Positions 1-8,126 of a stretch of DNA of 64,000 nt are shown here, piece after piece. Under the pieces are notes generated by a model. It did no database searches. It was not told the origin of the DNA and saw nothing but the letters and a program-made list of their open reading frames with translations. The DNA is from DASRFA01 sp035651755 (GTDB lineage: Bacteria > Desulfobacterota > Binatia > UBA12015). The stretch lies in NCBI GenBank assembly GCA_035651755.1, contig DASRFA010000027.1:261747-325746 (forward strand), given 5' to 3'. The position numbers were made by a program, and so were the translations under genes. Numbering within the stretch: the stretch's first letter is position 1; every line of letters starts with the position of its first letter.

Positions 1-1
1 G

Positions 2-421
2 GCCGCATTCGCGCCGGCGAGCATCGCGGTCGACCCGCGCGGGCTTCCGAAGACCAAGCAGAGCTGCCACGACAACGACCCGACGTGCGACTTCGAGCCC
101 GCGCCCGGCGTCTGCAAGCTCCACGTCTGGAGCTGTCTCGGCGGCGCGGACTCGCGGATCGCGTGCAGCGCGGCTCAGGTCTCGGCGACGTCCGTCCTGA
201 CGCCGCGGTCGAACGCGAAGCCGGCCGAGCTCGCGGTGCGCCAGTCGATCGAGGGTGCGCTCCAGGCGCTCGGGTATCCCGTCGGCCCCGGAGAGACCTG
301 CACGGGGCGCTACGACGTCGTGATCGGCGTCGGGCAAAAGGCCTTGAACCTCAAGACCAAGGCCACGTTCGCCGGAACCAAGAAGGACACGGACGGCCTG
401 CAGCTGACCTGCACGCCGTAG
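2..421 (+). CDS. C-terminal part of a secreted Cys-containing protein (cut by window edge)
   Basis: The gene is cut by the left edge; the last 139 codons are readable in frame from position 2 to a TAG at 419-421. Seven cysteines are seen (for example in SCHDNDPTC, GVCKLHVWSC and QLTCTP), which points to an extracytoplasmic, disulphide-bonded protein. The last ~40 residues are hydrophilic and end in LTCTP. No catalytic motif is visible and I do not recognise a family. The next gene on the same strand starts 58 bp later, so the two could share a transcript. Confidence 0.6.
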   Translation, partial: AAFAPASIAVDPRGLPKTKQSCHDNDPTCDFEPAPGVCKLHVWSCLGGADSRIACSAAQVSATSVLTPRSNAKPAELAVRQSIEGALQALGYPVGPGETCTGRYDVVIGVGQKALNLKTKATFAGTKKDTDGLQLTCTP

Positions 422-479
422 TGTCGCACGCGGGCGGAGGGCGGACGCCCGACCCGCCCTCCCTCCGCGTGGTTCAGCG

Positions 480-2816
480 ATGCCCCCGCCACCGATCGGC
501 CGTGCCCTGCTCGTGATCGCGCTCGCCCTCGCGGCGGCATGCTCGCGGCGCGAGCCGGCGCTCGTCCCGGTGGTCGATCTGGTCGCCGCCTTCCCGGCGA
601 CCGCGGCCGGCAGCGAGCAGGACCGGATCGACTTCGGAACTGCCGCCGGTGACGCGGTGCTGGTCGACGGCTGGTGGAGCGATCGAGCACGTCGCGACGA
701 CGTCGTCTGGGCGACCGATCGACGGAGCGCTCTCCGGCTCTTCCTCGGCGACCCCGCGGAGCGCCGCCTCCGCATCCGCTGCGGCGGCGTCGCGCGCGAG
801 CGGAGGATGGCGTCGCCGCGCTCCACCGTCTACGTCCGCCTGAACCGCCGTCCGATCGGGACGATTCGCGTGGGCGGCGAGATGGAGACGTTCGAGCTGC
901 CGCTTCCCAAGTCGGCGCAGCAGCGCGGCGACAACCTGCTCGAGCTCGAGCACCCGATGATCGTCCGGCGCGGCCGGGCGCCGTCGGGCGCCCGTCCGCG
1001 CGGAGCCGTCGCCTACGACTGGCTCGAGATCGCCGCCGCCGACGGCGCGCGACCGCCGCGCCCGCAGCTCGCCGCGGTTCCCGATGGCGGCGACGCGGTG
1101 GTCTTGCCCGGCGGAACGCGCGTCGACTACTTCCTCCGCGCCCCGGCCCGCGGTCGCTTGACGCTCGCGGTCGAGGGCGACGGCGACTCCGTTCCGGAGC
1201 TCCAGGTCGGCGTGGTGCGAGAAGGCGGGCGCGCGTCGACACTTCTCACGCTGGCGCCGCGGGCGGGAGTGCAGCGCGAGCTCGGCGCCGATCTCGGCGC
1301 GCCGGCCGGGCAGATCGTCGAGCTCTCGTTCGCGGCGACCGCGGTCGGATCGGACCGGGGCGCCGTCAAGATCGTCCACCCGCTCGTGCTCGGCGCACCC
1401 CCGGGCCGGGGCGTCGGGCGCGATTCCGACGGCGCCGGGGCGACGGCCGCCGCGGTGGCCGCCGACCCGTCGTCGAGCGCGGACGCCGTCGCTCTTCCGG
1501 CGCGGCACGACGCGAGCGGCCGGCCGCCGAACGTGCTCCTGTACGTGATCGACACGCTGCGGGCGGATCACCTCGGCTGCTACGGCTATCCGCTCGCCAC
1601 GTCGCCGCACATCGACGCCCTGGCGCGCGAAGGCGTCCTCTTCGAGAGGACGGTGGCTCAGGCGTCGTGGACGAAGCCGGCGGTCGCGTCGCTGCTGACG
1701 GGGCTCGATCCGCTCGCGCACGGCGCGACGAGCCTTCGCCAGGCGATCCGCCCCGGCGTCGCGACCCTCGCCGAGCGGCTCGCCGCGCAGGGTTGGGAGA
1801 CGGCCGCCTTCGTCACGAACGTGAACGTGAGCGCGCCGTTCGGGTTCGCGCGCGGCTTCGAGACCTTCGAGTATCTCCCCGAGGACGAGAGCCGGCCGTC
1901 GCGACACGTCCTCTCGGACGCGCTCGGGCAGGAGGTCGCTCGCTGGCTGGATCGCACTCACGACCGCCCGTTCTTTCTCTGGGTCCACTCGACGGATCCG
2001 CACGCGCCCTACACGCCGCCGCCCGAGCTCGCCGAGCGCTTCCGCCCGGGACGAGGAAACGGCGCTCCGCCGGGCGCGGACCCGATCGCGCTCGGAAGGC
2101 GCGCGCGGGGCGAGGGCACATCGCTGTCGCCCGCCGAGGTGCCCGAGATCGTCGCGCTCTACGACGGCGAGATCGCGTTCAACGACGCCAGCCTGGGCGC
2201 GCTGCTCGACGAGCTCCGCCGCCGCGGCCTCTACGACTCGACGCTGATCGTCGTGACGGCGGACCACGGCGAGGAGTTCGGCGATCACGGCGGGTTCGAT
2301 CACGGCCACACGCTCTACGAGGAGCTCATCCGCGTGCCGCTCGTGGTGCGGCTGCCCGCCGGACGGCTCGCGGGCGCGCGCCGGGCCGCGATGGCGCGGC
2401 AGATCGACCTCGTGCCGACACTCCTCGATCAGCTCGGGATCGCGCCGGATCCCGACCTGCCGGGCCGCTCGCTCTTCGCGCGCGACGGCGCGGAAGCGGG
2501 CCCGGTGGAGGCTTTCAGCCACACGCGGCTCGCGCGCCGCGAGCTGGCGGCGATCACGTCCGAGAGCTGGAAGTCCGTCCAGCACCTCGCCGGCGCGCGG
2601 CGCGAGGACGTCGAGGTCTTCGATCTCGCGGGCGACCCCCACGAGCACGAGAGCATCGCGCGCCGCCGCCCCGTGACCGTCGGCTATGCCGCGCAATCCA
2701 TCCGGCGGGCGATCGCCGCGGGCGCCGCCGGCGCCTCCGCCGGGCGCGGCGGCCACGCGCCGGTCGTCGATCGCGCGACCGAGGAGCGCCTGCGCGCGCT
2801 CGGCTACGCGGAGTGA
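480..2816 (+). CDS. Lipoprotein sulfatase-fold hydrolase with Thr at the nucleophile position
   Basis: 778 residues. The N-terminus is a lipoprotein signal (LALALAAACS, Cys at about 21), so the enzyme is probably membrane-anchored outside the cytoplasm. Residues ~25-340 form a beta-rich region I cannot assign. The alkaline-phosphatase/sulfatase fold starts at ~350 (NVLLYVIDTLRADHLGCYGY, first metal Asp) and includes TADHGEEFGDHGGFDHGH at ~591 for the metal site. The segment that in arylsulfatases is C/S-x-P-x-R reads SWTKPAVASLLTG at ~394-406. Thr therefore replaces the formylglycine-forming Cys, and Val replaces Arg. This favours a phosphoryl or phosphonate-type transferase or hydrolase over a true arylsulfatase (inference). 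It converges on the next gene with only 7 bp between stops. Confidence 0.85.
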   Translation: MPPPPIGRALLVIALALAAACSRREPALVPVVDLVAAFPATAAGSEQDRIDFGTAAGDAVLVDGWWSDRARRDDVVWATDRRSALRLFLGDPAERRLRIRCGGVARERRMASPRSTVYVRLNRRPIGTIRVGGEMETFELPLPKSAQQRGDNLLELEHPMIVRRGRAPSGARPRGAVAYDWLEIAAADGARPPRPQLAAVPDGGDAVVLPGGTRVDYFLRAPARGRLTLAVEGDGDSVPELQVGVVREGGRASTLLTLAPRAGVQRELGADLGAPAGQIVELSFAATAVGSDRGAVKIVHPLVLGAPPGRGVGRDSDGAGATAAAVAADPSSSADAVALPARHDASGRPPNVLLYVIDTLRADHLGCYGYPLATSPHIDALAREGVLFERTVAQASWTKPAVASLLTGLDPLAHGATSLRQAIRPGVATLAERLAAQGWETAAFVTNVNVSAPFGFARGFETFEYLPEDESRPSRHVLSDALGQEVARWLDRTHDRPFFLWVHSTDPHAPYTPPPELAERFRPGRGNGAPPGADPIALGRRARGEGTSLSPAEVPEIVALYDGEIAFNDASLGALLDELRRRGLYDSTLIVVTADHGEEFGDHGGFDHGHTLYEELIRVPLVVRLPAGRLAGARRAAMARQIDLVPTLLDQLGIAPDPDLPGRSLFARDGAEAGPVEAFSHTRLARRELAAITSESWKSVQHLAGARREDVEVFDLAGDPHEHESIARRRPVTVGYAAQSIRRAIAAGAAGASAGRGGHAPVVDRATEERLRALGYAE

Positions 2817-2823
2817 CCGGGAC

Positions 2824-3246
2824 TCAACGGGGCTCCTGCCCCGTCGGGCCGCCGAAGCGCGGCAGCCCGTCGTCCAGGACCGTCCACGGAGCGCGATCGT
2901 CGACGTACCAGTGCGCCTCGGGCTTCCGGTCGATCGGCGCCTCCATGCTCGCGAGCGTGATGTCGATGTAGTCGGGGTGGTTCGTCGACTCGCAGAAGAG
3001 CTGGCTGCCGCACTCGCGGCAGAACGTCCGCCTCCCGTGATCCGACGACTTCCGCCGGACGAGCCGGTCCTCGCCGGCGGTCACCCGGAGCTGCGCATAC
3101 GGCACGCCGAACCAGGTCACGAACGGCGCTGCGTGTGCCTTGCGACACATGCCGCAGTGGCAATGCCCGCAGAAGAGCGTGGGCGGCAAGATCTCGAATC
3201 GCACGGCGCCGCAGAAGCAGCTGCCCGACACGGGCGTATCCGCCAT
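2824..3246 (-). CDS. GFA/CENP-V-type zinc protein
   Basis: 140 residues starting at MADTPVSG; longer in-frame extensions upstream are Arg-rich non-coding-like sequence, which decides the start. The cysteine pattern is that of the GFA (glutathione-dependent formaldehyde-activating enzyme-like) fold: SCFCGAVRF at ~9, CGHCHCGMC at ~32 and FCRECGS at ~75, giving two zinc sites. Members of this family are usually of unknown physiological role; the formaldehyde name comes from one Paracoccus protein. It sits 29 bp downstream of the MaoC-type gene on the same strand, so the two may be co-transcribed. Confidence 0.85.
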   Translation of the reverse strand: MADTPVSGSCFCGAVRFEILPPTLFCGHCHCGMCRKAHAAPFVTWFGVPYAQLRVTAGEDRLVRRKSSDHGRRTFCRECGSQLFCESTNHPDYIDITLASMEAPIDRKPEAHWYVDDRAPWTVLDDGLPRFGGPTGQEPR

Positions 3247-3275
3247 GGTGGGCCTCCTCGCTCGGCGGCGCGCTT

Positions 3276-4367
3276 CTACGCGCGCGCGCCGCTCCGACGT
3301 TTGGGCACGAGCACGGTGTAGTCGAGGTCGAGCACGACGTTGGGGTGATATCCGTCGCGGCCGGACTTCGGGTCCTTGATGCGGAGCGGGACCTCCTCCT
3401 GCGACGGGTCGATGTTCTTGACGCCGACCAGGCGCAGCCGGAGCGCTCCGGCGTCGTCGCGGCCCAGCTCGACGCGCTCGAGCACCTCGCTCCACGCGAA
3501 CACGGTGTCGCCGGCGACCGTCGGGTTCGCGTGCGCGCCGGCGTTGAAGCCCAGGACGCGGATCGCGTTCTCGAGGCCGTCGAAGGAGATGGCGTGCGCG
3601 AGCGAGATCACGTGGCCGCCGTAGATGATGCGCGTCCCGAGGCGGGACTTCTTCTGCAGCACCTCGTTGAAGTGGACGCGCGCGTTGTTCTGGTAGAGGC
3701 GCGTCGCCGACTGGTGCTCCGCGTCCTCGACCGTCAGGCCCTGCGGGTGGAGGATGCGCTCTCCCGGCTCGTAGTCCTGCCAGAAGAACGGTCCGCCCGT
3801 CACGACGGGATCGAAACGATTCAAGTCGAGCTCCGGCGGGACGTACAGGTCGTCGACCGCGACGCGCGCGGGCAGCTCGGGCGAGTCGTCGTCGCCCGTC
3901 GACTTGCCGGGCTCGCGCTTGTTCACCATCGCCCAGCGATAGAACTGCAGGACCTTCTGGTCGCGCTGGTTGAAGCCACGCGTGTGGACCCAGACGATGC
4001 CGACGTCCGCCCGCGACGTCTCGCGCTTCGCGATGACCTCGGTCTCGGCGCGTAGCGTGTCGCCCGTGTACACGGGCCGCAGGAATCGCACGTCCGCATA
4101 GCCGAGGTTCGCCGGCGAGTTGAGCGACACCTCCGGGACGGCGCGCCCGAACACCATGTGGAAGACGAGCAGGTCGTGCACGGTCTCGCGCTCGAAGCCG
4201 AGCGAGCGCGCGAACTCGCGCGAGCAGTGGAGCGCACGGCGGTCGCCGGTGAGCGCGATGTAGAGCGCGACGTCGCCGTCCGTGACCGTGCGCGGCACGG
4301 CGTGCTGGAACGTATGGCCGACCTGGAAGTCCTCGAAGAAGTTGCCGGCGCGGGTCTTGGATCCCAT
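3276..4367 (-). CDS. Mesaconyl-CoA hydratase-like double-hotdog MaoC protein
   Basis: 363 residues from MGSKTRAGNFFEDF. Two MaoC-like hotdog domains are visible (about 10-150 and 200-345). The opening GNFFEDFQVGHTF, then PRTVTDGDVALY, LLVFHMVFG, SLNSPANLGYADVRF and VWVHTRGFNQRDQ closely follow, from memory, the mesaconyl-C1-CoA hydratase (beta-methylmalyl-CoA dehydratase) of Rhodobacter. That enzyme interconverts mesaconyl-CoA and beta-methylmalyl-CoA in the ethylmalonyl-CoA pathway. No malyl-CoA lyase, ethylmalonyl-CoA mutase or crotonyl-CoA carboxylase gene lies in the window, so the pathway is not proved. A hydratase for another branched enoyl-CoA is the main alternative. Confidence 0.8.
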   Translation of the reverse strand: MGSKTRAGNFFEDFQVGHTFQHAVPRTVTDGDVALYIALTGDRRALHCSREFARSLGFERETVHDLLVFHMVFGRAVPEVSLNSPANLGYADVRFLRPVYTGDTLRAETEVIAKRETSRADVGIVWVHTRGFNQRDQKVLQFYRWAMVNKREPGKSTGDDDSPELPARVAVDDLYVPPELDLNRFDPVVTGGPFFWQDYEPGERILHPQGLTVEDAEHQSATRLYQNNARVHFNEVLQKKSRLGTRIIYGGHVISLAHAISFDGLENAIRVLGFNAGAHANPTVAGDTVFAWSEVLERVELGRDDAGALRLRLVGVKNIDPSQEEVPLRIKDPKSGRDGYHPNVVLDLDYTVLVPKRRSGARA

Positions 4368-4453
4368 GGCCGGGCTCGTACCGGCCGGGCCCCGGACGGG
4401 CAAGACGGCCGGCGGACGGAAGAGCGGTGAGCGCTTGGCGCGTGGCGGCGCGC

Positions 4454-5104
4454 TCAGGGGACGTGCAGGCCGCCGAAGGAGTAGCCGCGCACCTGCGCGC
4501 CGCGTCCGCCGAAGTCCCGCTTCCCGAAGTCGCGGCCGCCGTGCATTCCGTGCCGGAAGCGGTGGTGGCGCCCGACGCGTCCGTCGATGAACCCGCCGCT
4601 GACGAACCACGGCGACCACCCCGGCCAGAACCCGCCCGGCCACCAGGCGTCGTCGTAGCCGTCGGCCAAGCGATAGGGCGACCGCACGATCGCGACCGAG
4701 ACGGGCGGCGGCGCGGGCGCCGGCGCCGTCGCGGGGAAGACGTACGGGACTTGCGGCCGCTCCGCCTCGACCATGACGCGCGCCAGCTCCGCCGCCGTGC
4801 GGACCTGCTCCTCCGCGATCCGCATTCCGGCTTCGAGACCGCGCTCGTAGGCCGCGCGCGAGTCGGCGGCCGGCGCCGGGTCGGCCGGGCCGTCCGAATC
4901 GTCGCCGGCGGCGGCGGACGCGGTCGCGATCGCCGCCTTCGACGTGAAGCTGCGTACCGCGTCGCCCTTCTCGGGCGGGACCTCGCGTTCGTCGTTCGTG
5001 AAGTGAAGCGCGCCGGCTTCGTCGCGCCAGCTGAAGACCGTTGCGTGCGCGGCCGCCGGAAGGGCCAGCGCGATGGCCGCGAAGAGGACGACGAGGCGTC
5101 TCAT
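4454..5104 (-). CDS. DUF4124-type secreted protein
   Basis: 216 residues. MRRLVVLFAAIALALPAAAHA is a signal peptide. It is followed by a DUF4124-like segment (VFSWRDEAGALHFTNDERE) typical of small periplasmic or surface proteins of unknown role. The middle is Ala/Pro-rich with a short helical stretch (YERGLEAGMRIAEEQVRTAA). The C-terminus is rich in Gly, Trp, His and Phe (WWPGGFWPGW, then HRFRHGMHGG), consistent with a flexible surface-exposed tail. The start is the ATG just before the signal peptide; an upstream in-frame start adds 14 unlikely residues. Confidence 0.7.
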   Translation of the reverse strand: MRRLVVLFAAIALALPAAAHATVFSWRDEAGALHFTNDEREVPPEKGDAVRSFTSKAAIATASAAAGDDSDGPADPAPAADSRAAYERGLEAGMRIAEEQVRTAAELARVMVEAERPQVPYVFPATAPAPAPPPVSVAIVRSPYRLADGYDDAWWPGGFWPGWSPWFVSGGFIDGRVGRHHRFRHGMHGGRDFGKRDFGGRGAQVRGYSFGGLHVP

Positions 5105-5193
5105 GAGGGCACCCTGCCCATTGGAATAGACGATCCGCCGCGCCAATACGATCGCTCCTTTGCGCGATTTCGCGCTCCCTGCGGAAGCCTCGT

Positions 5194-5313
5194 GGCAATC
5201 GCCCCGCGCTCCCGTTCTGGGAGGGGGCGATCCGCCGGCACACGGGCGGCGCGTTCACCGCGGCCGACCGCGGGATCGGCGAGCGCGACTGGCGCGTGTT
5301 CGCGTTTCGGAGC
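5194..5313 (+). pseudogene. Possible remnant of a GNAT acetyltransferase C-terminus
   Basis: In the frame beginning at 5161 the sequence reads GNRPALPFWEGAIRRHTGG, then GERDWRVFAFRS. This is the pattern of the last helix and strand in COG5628-type predicted acetyltransferases (N-x-P-A-x-x-FW, then W-x-x-F-x-F near the C-terminus), as I recall the family. No start codon or acetyl-CoA P-loop precedes it, and the frame runs on past the expected end, so it would be a decayed fragment. It could be chance. Confidence 0.4.
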
Positions 5314-5549
5314 TGGAGCACGCGACCCGACCGCTCCGCCGCGACGTGCGCGCGGAGGAATGCCCGTTCACCGCGACGTGAACGCGGGGGCGGGCTTCGC
5401 GAACGGGCGGCCACGTCGCTCGAGCGGGGCCTGTCGAGTCGCGCAGCGAGAACCGACGCCACTGCGTCCCTCTCGCCTCAGCCGCCGGGCGCGGCGCTTG
5501 GCACGGCGCCTGCGTTCGCCGCGCGAAGCGACGGCAATCTCCGTCAAAA

Positions 5550-5556
5550 CAAAAGG
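5550..5556 (+). promoter_or_regulatory. Ribosome binding site for the BNR propeller gene
   Basis: The purine-rich stretch AAAAGGGGG lies about 6 bp before the ATG at 5565 and decides this start. Confidence 0.5.
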
Positions 5557-5564
5557 GGGCTCGG

Positions 5565-8054
5565 ATGGCGAAGCAGGGAACGGCCCGCGGCACGCGGGCG
5601 CGGACGTGGACGTCCGCGCGCGCGGCGACGGCCGCGCTGTGCGTCGTGTCGGCATTTTCGGGATCCGCCGCACACGCCGGCGTCTGGCGCAGCAACGGCC
5701 CGAGCGGCGGGGCGGTTCAGACCCTCGCCGTCGACCCGTCGGATCCGACGACCGTCTACGCCGGCAGCGACGGCGGCGGCTTCTTCAAGAGCCTCGACGG
5801 CGGCGACACCTGGAAGGCGACCGGGACGGACATCTTCCAGATCTCCGCGCTCGACGTGACGGGGATCGTCGTCGACCCGACGAATCCGTCGCGCGTCTAT
5901 GCCTCGGCCATGACGAACCCGAACGCGTTCGCGTTCAAGAGCGAGGATGGCGGCGCGACCTGGACGTCGCAGGTCATCGGCGAGCTGGCGACCGGCATCG
6001 CGATCGACCCGACCACCCCGAGCACGCTCTACATCTCGGGCTTCCCGAGCGTCTTCAAGTCGACCGACGCCGGCGCGACGTGGGCGTCGGCGCTCTCCGG
6101 CCCGGGCTTCTCCGTCATGGTCGACCCGACGACGAGCGCCGTGTACGCGGGCCTCGACAACTCGGTCGCGAAGTCGATCGACGGCGGCGCTCACTGGACG
6201 TTCTCCACCACGAGCTTCGGCGGCGCCCGCATCGAGACGCTCACGGTCGATCCGATCGACCCGAGCATCCTCTACGCCGGGCCTTCCGGCTCGGCCGTGT
6301 TCAAGAGCACCGACGGCGGCAAGACCTGGGCCGGGATCGGCCCGGTCCTCTCGCCTTTTCCGTTCAACGCGACCCGGATCATCGTCGATCCGTCCGATCA
6401 CGACGTCGTCTACGCGGCCGGCCTCGCGTTCGGCGCGCCGGGCGTGTTCAAGACGATCGACGGAGGCGCGACCTGGACACCGACGTCGCTCGTCGACCCG
6501 GCGTTCTCGCTCGCGATGATCGACTCGCAGACGCTCGTCGCCGGCAACTTCGTCGTGGGGATCTCGAAGACGGTCGACGCCGCGGCGACGTGGTTTCCGT
6601 CGGGGACCGGCCTCGCAGCGACGACGGTGACGTCTCTGGCGACCGACTCCGCGCATCCCGGCGGCGTCTGGGCCGGTCGCACCGGGAACCACGTCGCGCG
6701 CAGCGACGACGGCGGCGCGACCTGGAGGAACCCGGCGGGCATCGGCATCCCGAGCAACGTCAACCAGATCTACGCGCTCGCCGTGGATCCGTCGGCGCCC
6801 GGGACGGCGTACGCGGGCTTCTTCCCGATCGGCGGGGTGGCGAAGACGGTGGACGGCGGCGAGCACTGGACGCTCTTCGACGCCCCGCCGCCGAGCTCGA
6901 TGCTGACGCTCGCGCTCGCGCTCGATTCATCGGATCCGGCGAACATCTGGTCCGCCGGCTTCGGGAGCGGTGTCTCCAGGAGCACGAACCACGGCGTGGA
7001 CTGGACCGTCCTGGGCAACGGCATCCCGCAGATCGTGACCTCGCTCGCGATCGATCCGTCCGCACCGAGCACCGTCTACGCCGGATCGATCCTCGGCGGC
7101 GGGAGCCCGGCGGCCGTCTACAAGACGACGGACGCCGGCGCGCACTGGGCGCCGATGGACACCGGCATTTCGGAGCTCGACGGACAGGTCGTGATCGCGC
7201 TCGCGATCGATCCGTCGGCGCCGAGCACCGTCTATGCCGGAACGTCCGGCGCCGGCGTGTTCAAGACGATCGACGGCGGCGCGAGCTGGAATGCCGTGAA
7301 CGACGGGCTCGGCGCGCTCGACGTCACGTCCCTGGTCGCCGACGCCGCGGTCCCCGGAACGGTGTACGCCGGCACGCACGTCGGCGTCTACACGACGATC
7401 GACGGCGGAGCGTCGTGGAGCCGCTCGAACGTCGGCCTCTTCAACCCGGACGTCCGCTCGCTCGCCGCCGAGCGCGGCCGCGTGTACGCCGGAACGGCCG
7501 GCAACGGCGCCTTCGCGATGGACGTCCCGACCACGCCGGCGAAGGCCGTGCTCGGACGGAGCTTCAGCGTCAAGAACCCGGGCACCCCGCCGGCGCGGAA
7601 GCTCACTGCCAGCGCCTTGGAGGCGCGCTCCGACGCGCCCTTCGACCGCGCGCACATCATGGCGCAGGGAGCGACGCTGACGATCTCGGTGACCGGTGAG
7701 GTCGACGGCGAGCAGACCTTCGAGCTTCCGCCGCCGTGGGCCGCCGCCGGGGCGAGCGGCGTCAAGTACTCCGACCCGAAGGGGATTCACGGCCCGGTGA
7801 AGGCCGTGACGCTCAAGAAGACGTCGTCCGGAACCTTCGCGATGAGCGTGCAGCTCGTCGGCAACACCGGCAGCGCGCCGCAGCCGCACATCGGAATCGT
7901 GCCGCCCCGCCCCGGCAGCTCGGCGCGCGTCCTCCTCGCGGTGAACGGCGGCGACGCCTACTGCCTGGGCTTCGGCGGCGCCGCGGGCGGGGCCATCGTG
8001 AACACGCCGACGAGCTTCTCCGTGACGCGTCCGACCTCGAGAGCGTGCCCGTGA
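5565..8054 (+). CDS. Secreted BNR/sortilin-type beta-propeller with a novel C-terminal module
   Basis: 829 residues. The signal peptide ends near SGSAAHAG. About 13-14 imperfect repeats of the form VYAG-x-GVFKS-DGG-TW fill residues ~45-650. They resemble the BNR/Asp-box repeats of sialidases, sortilin and YCF48-like proteins, and suggest one or two large propellers. From ~660 (SFSVKNPGTPPARKL) a different, non-repeated module of about 170 residues ends in YCLGFGG and RACP. It contains the only obvious cysteine pair, and I have no function for it. The protein is probably exported and structural or ligand-binding; no catalytic residues are evident. A strong hairpin follows the stop. Confidence 0.8.
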   Translation: MAKQGTARGTRARTWTSARAATAALCVVSAFSGSAAHAGVWRSNGPSGGAVQTLAVDPSDPTTVYAGSDGGGFFKSLDGGDTWKATGTDIFQISALDVTGIVVDPTNPSRVYASAMTNPNAFAFKSEDGGATWTSQVIGELATGIAIDPTTPSTLYISGFPSVFKSTDAGATWASALSGPGFSVMVDPTTSAVYAGLDNSVAKSIDGGAHWTFSTTSFGGARIETLTVDPIDPSILYAGPSGSAVFKSTDGGKTWAGIGPVLSPFPFNATRIIVDPSDHDVVYAAGLAFGAPGVFKTIDGGATWTPTSLVDPAFSLAMIDSQTLVAGNFVVGISKTVDAAATWFPSGTGLAATTVTSLATDSAHPGGVWAGRTGNHVARSDDGGATWRNPAGIGIPSNVNQIYALAVDPSAPGTAYAGFFPIGGVAKTVDGGEHWTLFDAPPPSSMLTLALALDSSDPANIWSAGFGSGVSRSTNHGVDWTVLGNGIPQIVTSLAIDPSAPSTVYAGSILGGGSPAAVYKTTDAGAHWAPMDTGISELDGQVVIALAIDPSAPSTVYAGTSGAGVFKTIDGGASWNAVNDGLGALDVTSLVADAAVPGTVYAGTHVGVYTTIDGGASWSRSNVGLFNPDVRSLAAERGRVYAGTAGNGAFAMDVPTTPAKAVLGRSFSVKNPGTPPARKLTASALEARSDAPFDRAHIMAQGATLTISVTGEVDGEQTFELPPPWAAAGASGVKYSDPKGIHGPVKAVTLKKTSSGTFAMSVQLVGNTGSAPQPHIGIVPPRPGSSARVLLAVNGGDAYCLGFGGAAGGAIVNTPTSFSVTRPTSRACP

Positions 8055-8073
8055 CCGGATGACGGAGCTTCGG

Positions 8074-8113
8074 AGCGCGCGGCCGGTGCGATGAGCCGCC
8101 GGCCGCGCGCTCG
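8074..8113. terminator. Bidirectional terminator hairpin between convergent genes
   Basis: Positions 8074-8087 (GAGCGCGCGGCCGG) and 8100-8113 form a perfect 14-bp inverted repeat around a 12-nt loop. It sits in the 72-bp gap between the convergent propeller and protease genes. There is no clear T-run, so it may act with Rho or as an RNA-stabilising stem. Confidence 0.65.
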
Positions 8114-8126
8114 CGGCGCAAGCTGC

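Larger units (their letters stand above)
5105..5564. other. 460-bp divergent intergenic region with a gene remnant
   Basis: This spacer separates the leftward DUF4124 gene from the rightward propeller gene and should hold promoters for both. I cannot pick convincing -35/-10 boxes in such GC-rich sequence. Part of it (5194-5313) reads as the C-terminal end of an acetyltransferase without a start codon and is listed separately. Confidence 0.5.

Noticed and set aside
474..2756. A ~760-codon open frame antisense to the lipoprotein sulfatase-fold gene
   Set aside because: Arg/Ala/Gly/Asp-rich with no recognisable domain; very high GC content makes long shadow frames, and the other strand encodes a clear protein.
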